From: Chloroflexota bacterium
GTDB taxonomy: Bacteria; Chloroflexota; Ktedonobacteria; Ktedonobacterales; JACDGC01
Assembly: GCA_021778805.1 (NCBI GenBank)
Contig: JAJYBV010000029.1
Span: forward strand, 1-34,469
Length of the DNA: 34,469 nt
Direction: 5' to 3'
Under the pieces are notes generated by a model. That model was not told the origin of the DNA and searched no databases. It worked only from the letters and a program-made list of their open reading frames with translations. Made by a program: the position numbers and the translations under genes. This document shows positions 7,691 to 15,956 of the stretch, piece after piece (within the stretch, counting starts at the first letter, position 1; the number at the start of each line of letters is the position of its first letter).

Positions 7691-8861
7691 GCGCATCGGC
7701 GCGTTTTCCGGCAGCAATATGGCCACGATCGGGTAACGCCAGCGCTTTGGCGGCGTTTACAGTTACCGCCTGCAAAGATTGCTCTATAGTAAGGCTGCAA
7801 TGCGCAACTGCCAGCGCCATAATCATTTGCAAATTTTCACAATTGCACGTGCCGGGATTATAATCTGAAGCCAAGGCAACCACAGCGCCGCGCTCCAAAA
7901 ATCTGTGCGCATTGGGAAACGCAGTTTGCATAGAAAATGAACAGCCGGGCAGTAATGTTGCAATTACACCGGCTCCGGCCAGCTTTTGAATATCTTCATC
8001 CTGCACATAATCCAGGTGATCTGCCGATATCACGCCTAAATCTGCCGCCAAGGCCGCGCCGCCTATATCGTGAGATTGATTTGTGTGCATTTTCAGCATA
8101 TATCCCAGCGCGCGCGCTGATTCCAGTATTGCTTTTGTTTCCGGCACAGAAAAAGCGCTGGCTTCGCAATAAACATCGCAAAACCGCGCTTGCGCTTGAA
8201 ACGCCGGAGCCATATTCTGTATGACATGCTGCACATAGAGGCTGCGATTATTGCGAAATTCGGCAGGAATAATATGCGCTCCCAAAAATGTAGGAATGAC
8301 ATCCGGCAAATATGGTTCATCCGCCAAGGCGCGCATCACATTCAAAACTTTTTCTTCAGCGGCATACTCAAGCCCATAGCCGGTTTTACCCTCAACAGTA
8401 GTAGTCCCATGGCGGCGCATCGATTGCAGCCGCTCTATTGCCGCTGCGCGCAACGATTGGTATGATGCCGCGCGGGTTTCACGAACAGTGCGATGTATCC
8501 CGCCGTTCAGCCGTTGTATTTCCTCGTAATCGGCGCCGGCGTGCCGCGCTTGAAATTCATCTGCGCGATCTCCGGCAAATACAACATGAGTATGCGAATC
8601 AATCAATCCTGGAGTAACAACCGCCTGATGCGCGTCTATTTCGGTGCAAGTTCCGCCACTTCGGTAATCTGCCGGCAAATCTTTTTCGGGACCGGCGTAG
8701 ATGATACGGGGGCCGCGCATAACCACTGCGGCGTGTGCAACAGCGCCCAGCAAATCGTTTGTATCTTGGCGCATCGTCAATAAAAGGCCGATATTGCGAA
8801 TGATGGTTGTATGAACCAGCGTTTCACCGTTCTTTGGCTCCATATATTGCACCGATTTCAT
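7599..8861 (-). CDS. hutI: Imidazolonepropionase
   Basis: Third enzyme of histidine degradation: hydrolyses 4-imidazolone-5-propionate to N-formimino-L-glutamate. The 420-aa length matches the family. Amidohydrolase-fold motifs are intact: His90 and His92 in LIDSHTHVVFAGDRADEF, TTTVEGKTGYGL (154-164), His259 in KMHTNQSHDIGG, His282, and metal-ligand Asp333 in ASDYNPGTC. The ATG lies 7 bp after the stop of the upstream ABC ATPase, with AGGAG and AAGG just before it, so it is the last gene of the ABC operon. No hutH, hutU or other hut gene is present in the window. Its 3' end overlaps the histidine kinase gene by 92 bp on the opposite strand. Confidence 0.93.
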   Translation of the reverse strand: MKSVQYMEPKNGETLVHTTIIRNIGLLLTMRQDTNDLLGAVAHAAVVMRGPRIIYAGPEKDLPADYRSGGTCTEIDAHQAVVTPGLIDSHTHVVFAGDRADEFQARHAGADYEEIQRLNGGIHRTVRETRAASYQSLRAAAIERLQSMRRHGTTTVEGKTGYGLEYAAEEKVLNVMRALADEPYLPDVIPTFLGAHIIPAEFRNNRSLYVQHVIQNMAPAFQAQARFCDVYCEASAFSVPETKAILESARALGYMLKMHTNQSHDIGGAALAADLGVISADHLDYVQDEDIQKLAGAGVIATLLPGCSFSMQTAFPNAHRFLERGAVVALASDYNPGTCNCENLQMIMALAVAHCSLTIEQSLQAVTVNAAKALALPDRGHIAAGKRADALIWKIRDYREIGYHFGVNLVDQVIISGAVL

Positions 8862-8868
8862 AATTGCC

Positions 8869-9576
8869 TTAGCTCCTAACTGCTTGCCCGGCCGTAACTA
8901 TACCGTCGTGTATTTGCAGTGTTATATCGGCAATATCAACAACATTCTGATCGTGTGTAGCAATTAGCACACAAATATTTTCTCTGCGAGAAATATCTCG
9001 TAGCAGCGAGGCAATCATTTTGCCGGTTAACGAATCTAAATTGCCAGTTGGTTCATCTGCCATCAAAAATTTTGGCGTGTGCGCCAACGCACGGGCCAGC
9101 GCTGTGCGCTGCTGTTCCCCGCCGGAAAGCTCCATGCTTCGGTGACGCGCTCTTTCAAGCAAACCAACCATTTCTAACGCAGCGCGCGCCTTCGATTCTC
9201 TTTCTTTGCGCGGCGCGCCGGCTAAACGAAGTGGAATTTCAACATTTTCCTGAGCGGTTAGTGTTGGGAAAAGATGTGCGTTTTGAAACATAACGCCAAA
9301 GCTTAATCGGCGTAATTTTGCCCGTTCAAATTCATTTAATGCATTTAATCGAAAACCAAGCGCAATCACTTCTCCGCTTGTTGGTGTATCCAGCCCTGCC
9401 AGCATATTTAACAAAGTGGTTTTCCCAGAGCCAGACCTGCCACGCAGTGCGGCCATTTCGCCGGATCGCAACGAAAATGTGGCGTTGCGCACTGCATGAA
9501 CTATTGAAGAACCTGATTTAAAATCGCGTGTTACCCCGCGCGCCTCAATAACGCCAGATGATTGTATAGAATTCAT
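8869..9576 (-). CDS. MacB/LolD-type ABC transporter ATP-binding protein
   Basis: 235-aa ATPase. Walker A GRSGSGKT (46-53), Q-loop Gln98 in MFQNAHLFPTLTAQENVEIPL, signature LSGGEQQRTALA (150 on), Walker B FLMADEPTGNLDS (170 on), and switch His208. The sequence groups with the LolD/MacB/FtsE-like family that powers FtsX-domain permeases. GGAG lies 14 bases upstream of the ATG at 9576. The IS607 element sits directly upstream; before insertion this ATG overlapped the preceding ATPase stop as ATGA. The nearest permease is the 995-aa FtsX-domain protein at 12692-15679, so one permease may be served by two ATPases. Confidence 0.92.
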   Translation of the reverse strand: MNSIQSSGVIEARGVTRDFKSGSSIVHAVRNATFSLRSGEMAALRGRSGSGKTTLLNMLAGLDTPTSGEVIALGFRLNALNEFERAKLRRLSFGVMFQNAHLFPTLTAQENVEIPLRLAGAPRKERESKARAALEMVGLLERARHRSMELSGGEQQRTALARALAHTPKFLMADEPTGNLDSLTGKMIASLLRDISRRENICVLIATHDQNVVDIADITLQIHDGIVTAGQAVRS

Positions 9577-9594
9577 GATCGATTATTCTGCTCC

Positions 9595-9830
9595 AATCAA
9601 AGTACTCCAAAGTGATCCGAAGACCACCAAGAAGGAAAATCTTTTGTTGTACCTGCTTCATCGACCACAGCCATCAGAGCAAGCTCATCCGGTCTTACGC
9701 TGTCTCCACAAGCTAAGTTTTGCGTCTCCGTCCAAGCCAGTTCCGGCGACGGCGCTTACAGTAAACTCATCGGAGATGCGTTCACTCAACCAGGCCAAGC
9801 GCAAAGCCTCTATCAAAATAGTGATCGCTG
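9595..9830 (-). ncRNA. Predicted TnpB omega RNA / right end of IS607 element
   Basis: TnpB proteins are known to use an omega RNA made from the 3' end of tnpB and the element right end, with a guide read from the flanking DNA. Here the 90 bp between the tnpB stop (9685) and the element edge would form the 3' scaffold. The 5' limit (about 9830) is a guess from other systems. The guide would begin at the first base past the edge with CAGAATAATCGATCATGA. No strong hairpin could be confirmed by eye. Confidence 0.45.
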
Positions 9831-11043
9831 CATTCCAGTCTCGATCCCCGCTCCACCTACACTCTGGATTCTGACACACATACACCCGATCTTTCTCGGT
9901 GATATCATGCCAGAGATGTCCGCATTTGTGACACATTTTGGTCGATGGAAAAAATCTTCCCACCCGTTGCACAATGGTTCCGTGTCTGGTGGCTTTGGTC
10001 TGGATATATCGGGCCAGTTTTCCCAAGGAGGCATCGACTGCTGACAACGCTCGTTTGTGATTGCGCATCATCCCTGCACCATTGAGATCTTCCATCCCCA
10101 TGAAGCCATACGTCTCTGCAAGCTCATACGAGATTTTGTGCAGCGAATCCTCACGTATACAGGTGATCCGATAATGCAATCGAGCTACCTTCAGTTTGGT
10201 TTTGTGCCAGTTCTTGCTGCCCTTCTCTCGTCGGGCTAATTGTTTGTTGAGAAAGCGTTGTTGCTGAAGCAAATGGCGAAGAGGTTTTTGGTTTTCAAAC
10301 TCCTTGCCATCGCTCAAAGTAGCCAAGCGAATGAACCCAAGATCGATTCCTACAGCAGACCCAGTGACGGGACTGAAATCGAGTTCGAGTTCCACCTGAA
10401 TGCTGATGAACCACCAATCGGCTTCTCGGCCAATGGTAGCTCCCAGGATTTTGACATGGGGACTCAAGATATATTTACGGGTATGGCGCGGCTTCTCCTG
10501 CTCCGTCGGTGTATGTTCAGTGACATACCGGAAGTTCTCAGACAGGTTGACTTTGCCGAGTGCTTTTTTCCTGTTTCCCCGCTTTGTAATGGGTTCCCCG
10601 TGCAGTTCTCTTTGCCCGACTACAAAATCTCCTAACTTCGGCACTTGCACCCAATGATCGCCAAAGTCGAATTTGTCATTGGACAGATAAAACGAGTCAC
10701 GGCTTTTCTGTTTCTTTTTCCATTTTGGATACTTCGCTCGTTTGAGAAAAAAATGGGAAAAAGCTTTGCCTAGGTCATCAAAAGCGCCTTCAATGACACA
10801 TTTGGTAACTTCTTCGGTAAATGGAAACTGCTGATGCCGAATAGCATTGAAGTCTTTTTTTAAGGAATTAGCCGTGGGAGCTTTGTTCCGCTGACCAGCC
10901 TTGTATTGAGCATACTGCTCCTGCCAAGTCTGTAATCCCCAATTGTACACAAACCGACGAACGCCAGCTGCTCTGCGGAAATATTCTTCCTGCTCAGGCG
11001 TTGGGGTGAGTCGGATCTTGTGGGATCTGCTGAGAGTTGCCAT
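9685..11043 (-). CDS. tnpB: TnpB RNA-guided endonuclease (IS607 type)
   Basis: 452-aa TnpB, ancestor-like relative of Cas12. The N-terminal helix-turn-helix region (HKIRLTPTPEQEEYFRRAAG) and central RNA-binding region precede a RuvC nuclease with intact acidic residues: Asp234 in VGIDLGFIRLATL, Glu318 in GMEDLNG and Asp402 in GDRDWNAAITI. A four-cysteine zinc finger (Cys371, 374, 390, 395) sits between the second and third motifs. The start at 11043 has a strong AAGGAGG (11053-11059) 9 bases upstream, inside tnpA; the genes overlap by 50 nt. Known function of the family is omega-RNA-guided cleavage that helps retain the transposon. All catalytic residues are present, so it is probably active. 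Confidence 0.93.
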   Translation of the reverse strand: MATLSRSHKIRLTPTPEQEEYFRRAAGVRRFVYNWGLQTWQEQYAQYKAGQRNKAPTANSLKKDFNAIRHQQFPFTEEVTKCVIEGAFDDLGKAFSHFFLKRAKYPKWKKKQKSRDSFYLSNDKFDFGDHWVQVPKLGDFVVGQRELHGEPITKRGNRKKALGKVNLSENFRYVTEHTPTEQEKPRHTRKYILSPHVKILGATIGREADWWFISIQVELELDFSPVTGSAVGIDLGFIRLATLSDGKEFENQKPLRHLLQQQRFLNKQLARREKGSKNWHKTKLKVARLHYRITCIREDSLHKISYELAETYGFMGMEDLNGAGMMRNHKRALSAVDASLGKLARYIQTKATRHGTIVQRVGRFFPSTKMCHKCGHLWHDITEKDRVYVCQNPECRWSGDRDWNAAITILIEALRLAWLSERISDEFTVSAVAGTGLDGDAKLSLWRQRKTG

Positions 11044-11635
11044 GCTCCAACGCCTCCTTCAATGTTTTCTTATAATTTCGTAATCCATATAACCGACGAG
11101 AAAAACAATGGATGATTGCCAACAGATCTTGCACCATTTCGGTTTCTGGACTGAGCGATTCCGTATTCATGATCAAAAGAGTGCACTGATGCTGTTCACA
11201 AAGATGCAGGATCAAATCGTTCCCGAATCGTGCCAACCGATCTTTGTGGGCAATGATGACTGTTCCGATCTCACCAGCAATGATCCCATCAACCATGGCA
11301 AGAAACTGTTTCCGTTTAAAGTTGAGTCCTCCTCCGATTTCCTCAATCCATTCGTCAATGATGAGTCCTCGTGCTACACAAAACTGTTCAAGCACCTTGC
11401 GTTGATTGAGCAGATCCACTTTCTGGGCCTGGCTTGATACTCGACAATAGACCACCGTTTTCTTGCTGCGCTCTTGTCGAGTTTCCTGCCTTAACACCAA
11501 CGCTATATCTTCTTCAACATAATATCGTCGATCACTCAGGGTTCGATGGGCTTTTAATCGCCCAATTCGATCCCATTTTTGCAATGTTTTGACCGTTACT
11601 CCGACCTTTTCGGCGAACTCTCCTATTGTATACAT
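10994..11635 (-). CDS. tnpA: IS607-family serine recombinase (transposase TnpA)
   Basis: 213-aa transposase with the reversed domain order typical of IS607. A MerR-like helix-turn-helix lies first (about 1-50, YTIGEFAEKVGVTVKTLQKW), then a resolvase catalytic domain. Nucleophile Ser67 lies in VVYCRVSSQAQK with Arg65, and the KDRLARFG motif (131-138) supplies the other active-site arginines. No truncation or frameshift is seen. The ATG at 11635 lies only 6 bases after a good -10 hexamer, so the transcript may be leaderless or the gene may be read from the host operon. The 3' end overlaps tnpB by 50 nt. Confidence 0.93.
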   Translation of the reverse strand: MYTIGEFAEKVGVTVKTLQKWDRIGRLKAHRTLSDRRYYVEEDIALVLRQETRQERSKKTVVYCRVSSQAQKVDLLNQRKVLEQFCVARGLIIDEWIEEIGGGLNFKRKQFLAMVDGIIAGEIGTVIIAHKDRLARFGNDLILHLCEQHQCTLLIMNTESLSPETEMVQDLLAIIHCFSRRLYGLRNYKKTLKEALEHGNSQQIPQDPTHPNA

Positions 11636-11641
11636 GTTTCC

Positions 11642-11671
11642 ATTCTAACACATATAAGATCACCTTTTCAA
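11642..11671 (-). promoter_or_regulatory. Likely tnpA promoter in the IS left end
   Basis: On the minus strand, TTGAAA (11671-11666) and TAGAAT (11647-11642) are spaced 18 bp, close to sigma-70 consensus. The -35 box overlaps the TGA stop codon of the interrupted ATPase. The predicted start of transcription falls at or next to the tnpA ATG. Confidence 0.5.
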
Positions 11672-12675
11672 TACCTATGTCCATTCTCCTTGATACGCGA
11701 GGTAAGTGGTTTCGTTTTCGAAATTTCATCGGAATCATTGGCAGCGTTTTGCGCAGAAGCATCAGGCTGAATCGGCCATACTTCAACATGATCTTGCAAA
11801 ATGCGGATCTCTGCGCGGCCGTTAAAATCAATTTGCTCCAGCGCCTCTTTAGGAAGCTGCATGCGGCCCACTCTATCGATAACAATGGATTCGCGGTGCG
11901 TATCCAGCGATATGCCCACAACGGCGCTGCGCTGCTGGCCACCCTGTGCGCGCGCTTGCAAAGGAGCGTCTCGCCTTACTGTTTCGGTGCTGGTGCGGCC
12001 GTCGCGAATGGCGATAGTTCTATCGGCGAGTTCAGCAATAGCTACATCGTGGGTTACTATTATAACGGTGACACCGATTTTTTGATTGATAGTACGAAGC
12101 ATTTGGAAAATTTCATGAGCAGAAACTGAATCCAGCTCTCCGGTTGGTTCATCCGCCAGCAGCAGCCATGGCTCATTTGCCAAAGCAACCGCAATCGCGG
12201 CGCGCTGCAATTCTCCGCCGGAAAGCTGTGTGGGGTATTTATGCGCCATATTAGCTAAACCCACCAAAGCTAACAACTCATTCGCGCGCGCACGGCGCTT
12301 ACTGCCGCTAATTCCACGTAAAGCCAGCGGAGATTCAATATTTATCCGAATTGATAAATCCGGCAGCAAATTTCTGCCGGGCTGCTGCCATATTTGCCCA
12401 ATAACAGACCGGCGATAGGCTATACGCTGGTTTTCGGTCATACGGCTAAGATCATAGCCCGCAACAATACATTTGCCCGCGCTAGGTGTATCCAATGCCC
12501 CAATGATATTCAGCAGTGTGGATTTACCCGAACCCGAAGCGCCAACAACAGCCAGCATTTCGCCCTGATCCGCTTCAATATCTAATCCCTGCAAAGCAAC
12601 GACTTCCAGATCGGCAACTTTATAAATTTTTACCAAATTTTCGCAGCGCAGCAGCATATCTTTTTGCAGTTCCAT
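11668..12675 (-). CDS. ABC transporter ATPase with C-terminal AbrB-like domain
   Basis: 335-aa MacB-like ATPase. Walker A GASGSGKS (45-52), Q-loop near Gln97-Gln98, signature LSGGELQRAAIA (151 on), Walker B LLLADEPTGELDS, and switch His209. The standard domain ends near residue 230. A ~100-residue tail follows, and 262-301 (SIVIDRVGRMQLPKEALEQI and the following strand) resembles the AbrB/SpoVT swapped-hairpin fold. The start has GAGGA 9 bases upstream, and the gene lies 16 bp after the permease. The last five codons and stop are supplied by the IS607 left end; the reconstructed ancestral end, also five codons, would be QNNRS then TGA overlapping the next ATG. The ATPase core is untouched. 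Confidence 0.9.
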   Translation of the reverse strand: MELQKDMLLRCENLVKIYKVADLEVVALQGLDIEADQGEMLAVVGASGSGKSTLLNIIGALDTPSAGKCIVAGYDLSRMTENQRIAYRRSVIGQIWQQPGRNLLPDLSIRINIESPLALRGISGSKRRARANELLALVGLANMAHKYPTQLSGGELQRAAIAVALANEPWLLLADEPTGELDSVSAHEIFQMLRTINQKIGVTVIIVTHDVAIAELADRTIAIRDGRTSTETVRRDAPLQARAQGGQQRSAVVGISLDTHRESIVIDRVGRMQLPKEALEQIDFNGRAEIRILQDHVEVWPIQPDASAQNAANDSDEISKTKPLTSRIKENGHRY

Positions 12676-12691
12676 AATTCAAATTCCTCAA

Positions 12692-15679
12692 TCAGTCTTC
12701 ATTCAGACGCAATGTTTGGCTGATGCTTTCTTTTGCTGCAGATCGCTGCACCAGCAGGGTTGTTAAAAAGAACATCACTACAACAACCGCCAAAATAATA
12801 CCAATATACGCCCATGGATAAACAATTTGTATCGGCGGCACAAAGGTTGAAACTTGCGACTGTGAAGATGTTATATCAATATTGGTAAACACTAGCGTTG
12901 GGGCTACAATTAATGTGAGTAAAAAGCCCAGCCCTGTTCCTAAAAGCGTCGATAAGCCGAATATGAACAACTGATTGTTCGTAATAATGCTCACTATTTG
13001 CGACCGATCGGCGCCTAAAGCCTTCAAAACCGTAAAGTTCAGTCGCATTTCACGGGCAGATTGTGCAGCAGCGCTGATTACGCCTATAAACGCCAGCAGA
13101 AGTACGGCAACCGCGCCAATATTTAAAATTCCCAAAATTGTTAATTGCAGCGGATCATTTTGCAGCGTAACCATTGTAGCGCGGCGATCGTGCAATTGGC
13201 CAAGCGCCAATGTTCCAGTTTGCAATGCTTGCCGAATTGCGTTTAATTCCGCTGCAGATCCGGTCGTTTTCAACCAGATATAATTCGGCTGAAAACTTGC
13301 GCTGGGATTTTGTGTTTGAAACACCGACGCCAAAGTTGCATAGTCTACCAAAATTGCTCCGTTAACAGGCTGCGTGAATCCGGAATTTAGCTGCACAGTA
13401 TCATAAATTGTGGGAACTAAAGCAATTTTGCCTACTACAATAAATCGCAGCGCTCCATTGGAAGATCCGGGAATTTGCAGCGAAAACGTGTTTCCGTTGG
13501 TAAGATGCAGAGTCGACGAAGCGGCGCTATCTATAAACGCCGGAATATATCCGCTTGCTTCCGCCGTTTGGCGCTGCGCTTTCAACTGCTGCAGCAGATC
13601 GCCAAGCGGCTGCGATGAATCTTGGGCCGTCCAAATTGCGGCAGAACCGAACGTATCGCTATTTACTGCGGCAATATTGATGTTAGAACCAGCAGCGTTC
13701 CCCGCCGGAGGTGAGTTGATTATAGCGCCGGCAGAAGCCGCCAAAATTCCATGTACTGCGGTGTATTGTGATTCTATTGAGCTGGGAGTAGTTTGCATTG
13801 AAGCAGGAAGCTGCTGCAGTTCACCGCTGAAATCGGCGCCTGTATTAAAATTGGCTATTGACGGCACTCGCTGCTGCTGTGTGGCGTTAAATATGACCAT
13901 AAACAGCATAAATCCTAACGAAAGGGCTAGCAGCAATGTTGTGCGCATGGTTTGCCGCGGCTGCCGCGATATTCGCGCAAATGCCACCATTGCGGATGCG
14001 CCTTTAGATTTTGCGGCAAGCCACGTTATTAGTTTTGCCAAAAGCGGAAATAATCGGGTAAAAATCGCGGCGCCCGAAGCCAGTAGCACAACCGGCGCAA
14101 TCAGCGAAAATATAGAGAATGCGCTTAAATTCGTCGGGCCAAGATTTTGAATGATTAAAATATACATTCCATAAATAGCCGCGCCAAGAATCGCTAAAAT
14201 AATATCAAAATTAAAGCGCTGCCAAAATGGTTTCCGCGCGCTGCGCGACGTTTCGCGGCGTATGGAAAGCGCATCCATTCCGTTTGCCCGGCTGGTTGAA
14301 ACCAGTGATCCAATAATAGAGCCGGCAATTGCCATAAACGCATACCAACGCACCGTCCAAATTGCCTGCACTGAATTATTCAAGATATCATTTGCCGATT
14401 GATCTGCTACCGGCAGAAAATGGGTTACAGCAAACCGAATAAGCTCCAGCGCAATAATGGGACCGATAAGCAGCGCAATAATACTAATGAGTATGGTTTG
14501 CAGAGACATTGCCATAAAAATTTGCCTGCGGCTGGCGCCACGACTGCGCAGAATAGCAATTGCAGGCGCCTGCTGTTCAATAAACAGCTCTGAAGACACA
14601 CTAACAAACAGCAAAATAAGTCCTAAAATTTGCAGAATCAATACAGTGGCAGGAATTTGCAGTGTATCATAAAGTTGGCTATATTCCCCTAATGCAATAA
14701 AACTGTCTCCGATAATATTACTGTTGATAACCTGTGGAAAACTGCTTAAAGCATTTGGCAATTGACTCTGAATCGTCTGCGCGTTGTTATTTATTTGATT
14801 GACATTATTTACGGTTATTTTGGAGGGGTCAAACTGATATTGCCAGTTAAAATTAAATCCTTGGCTGCTGGTTGTATTTAACGCTGAAGTATTGGATGAG
14901 TGAAATGCATTTAATAATGGCGCTATATCCGTTAATGCCATAATCGTTATTGTAGAAATATTTCCCTGTTGACTTACTACCGGCGTAAATCCAATATTAC
15001 TCCAATATGTTTCTGAAGGTGATATTGGCTCAAATTCACCCACAACCGTCGCATGATATTCCGTTGGAGTATTAGAATTTACGCTAAGTCCGCCCAAAAG
15101 CGTGATTTTAGAGTTCATTGATACCCCCAGCTCATTCATGCTGGCGGGAGTTAAAGCAATCTCCAAACCTGCGCTATTTGCGGTCGGCAAAGAACCCGCA
15201 ATTAAGCGCACGTGCGGCGTGGCTTGGTTCATAGAAAATCCGGCAAATTGCATTAATACATTATTTGAGATAAATTTTGTTTTATTAGCCGGTGAAACTC
15301 CGGAAATTACAAGCTGATAAGACAGCGCTGAAAGAACCGGCGGACCTGTGAGATAATCGCCAAAATTAGATTGCACCATGGGAGCAAAACTTTGATAGAC
15401 ATTTTGCAATTGATTTTCGGTTAGTATATAGGAGTTAACGTTTACTGTAAACAGTGAGGATTGCGGTGTTTGAGTTAATACGTTGCGAAATCCCGAACTC
15501 ACAGTAACCTGTGCAAAAAGCGGCATTGCGCAAATTATAATAACCGCCGTTAACGCGCCTAAACCGGTAAGTGTTAAAGATCTCCAAGAATCACGAAATC
15601 GCCATACCGCCAAAGTTAGCGCCGGTGGAATGAGAGAAAATTTTGCAGAATTGCCCGCAGATTTAGTGAGCTGCGCCAT
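12692..15679 (-). CDS. Large ABC transporter permease (FtsX/MacB type)
   Basis: 995-aa membrane protein with one N-terminal transmembrane helix (about 35-57), a long Ser/Thr/Asn-rich extracytoplasmic domain, a first FtsX-like block of helices in the middle (about 340-600, containing LRSRGASRRQIFMAMSLQ), a second extracytoplasmic domain, and a C-terminal FtsX block (VLKALGADRSQIVSIITNNQ, then three helices). The duplicated FtsX layout suggests it works as a single-chain permease for lipoprotein or hydrophobic export. The start is moved to 15679 because AGGAGG lies 5 bases upstream; an in-frame ATG at 15745 has no such site. First gene of the operon with the two ATPases and hutI. The substrate is unknown. 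Confidence 0.88.
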   Translation of the reverse strand: MAQLTKSAGNSAKFSLIPPALTLAVWRFRDSWRSLTLTGLGALTAVIIICAMPLFAQVTVSSGFRNVLTQTPQSSLFTVNVNSYILTENQLQNVYQSFAPMVQSNFGDYLTGPPVLSALSYQLVISGVSPANKTKFISNNVLMQFAGFSMNQATPHVRLIAGSLPTANSAGLEIALTPASMNELGVSMNSKITLLGGLSVNSNTPTEYHATVVGEFEPISPSETYWSNIGFTPVVSQQGNISTITIMALTDIAPLLNAFHSSNTSALNTTSSQGFNFNWQYQFDPSKITVNNVNQINNNAQTIQSQLPNALSSFPQVINSNIIGDSFIALGEYSQLYDTLQIPATVLILQILGLILLFVSVSSELFIEQQAPAIAILRSRGASRRQIFMAMSLQTILISIIALLIGPIIALELIRFAVTHFLPVADQSANDILNNSVQAIWTVRWYAFMAIAGSIIGSLVSTSRANGMDALSIRRETSRSARKPFWQRFNFDIILAILGAAIYGMYILIIQNLGPTNLSAFSIFSLIAPVVLLASGAAIFTRLFPLLAKLITWLAAKSKGASAMVAFARISRQPRQTMRTTLLLALSLGFMLFMVIFNATQQQRVPSIANFNTGADFSGELQQLPASMQTTPSSIESQYTAVHGILAASAGAIINSPPAGNAAGSNINIAAVNSDTFGSAAIWTAQDSSQPLGDLLQQLKAQRQTAEASGYIPAFIDSAASSTLHLTNGNTFSLQIPGSSNGALRFIVVGKIALVPTIYDTVQLNSGFTQPVNGAILVDYATLASVFQTQNPSASFQPNYIWLKTTGSAAELNAIRQALQTGTLALGQLHDRRATMVTLQNDPLQLTILGILNIGAVAVLLLAFIGVISAAAQSAREMRLNFTVLKALGADRSQIVSIITNNQLFIFGLSTLLGTGLGFLLTLIVAPTLVFTNIDITSSQSQVSTFVPPIQIVYPWAYIGIILAVVVVMFFLTTLLVQRSAAKESISQTLRLNED

Positions 15680-15773
15680 TATATCCTCCTGTGTAAATAT
15701 CCTGAATCTGTTACAAGTGTATGTGGCAAGTCGGGGATGTGTCAAGCGCCATAGTAAACTTCGGCATTAACAG

Positions 15774-15797
15774 CTCTCCATAACAGAATATGGAGAG
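15774..15797. terminator. Stem-loop between permease operon and lipoprotein gene
   Basis: Perfect 9-bp stem CTCTCCATA (15774-15782) and TATGGAGAG (15789-15797) with loop ACAGAA. It lies between the lipoprotein stop and the permease start, both on the minus strand. It lacks a U-tract, so terminator function is uncertain; an operator is equally possible. Confidence 0.35.
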
Positions 15798-15956
15798 TTG
15801 CGTCAGTCAATCTAGTATTACATTTGGCTATAGAAAAATGCAGCCAGCCATCCCTGCTCTTCAATCTATTTCGCATTTTGATGGCCGTTTATTGCACGCC
15901 TTCCGAACAAACACATTGCCACAGAACATAGCCAAATAAAAAATAACTTGAAACGG

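Larger units (their letters stand above)
9595..11689 (-). mobile_element. IS607-family insertion sequence (tnpA-tnpB), complete
   Basis: A roughly 2.1-kb element carrying a MerR-HTH/serine recombinase and TnpB, both on the minus strand and in the same direction as the interrupted operon. The two ends share GGAG (minus strand; 11686-11689 upstream end, 9591-9594 downstream end), consistent with the short core shared by IS607 crossover sites, so each edge is ambiguous by up to 4 bp. There is no longer target duplication and no terminal inverted repeat, as expected for this family. AGAATGGA occurs twice in the left end (about 11681-11688 and 11639-11646), a candidate recombinase-binding repeat. 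Deleting the element in silico restores an ATGA-overlapping pair of ATPase genes. Confidence 0.88.

Noticed and set aside
9595-9687. A 30-codon open frame in another frame right after the tnpB stop, suggesting a C-terminal frameshift
   Set aside because: Thirty codons can be open by chance, TnpB already extends well past its catalytic Asp402, and this stretch is expected to be constrained as omega RNA.
13410-14150. 246-codon plus-strand ORF
   Set aside because: It is antisense to the well-supported ABC permease gene and has no recognisable domain.
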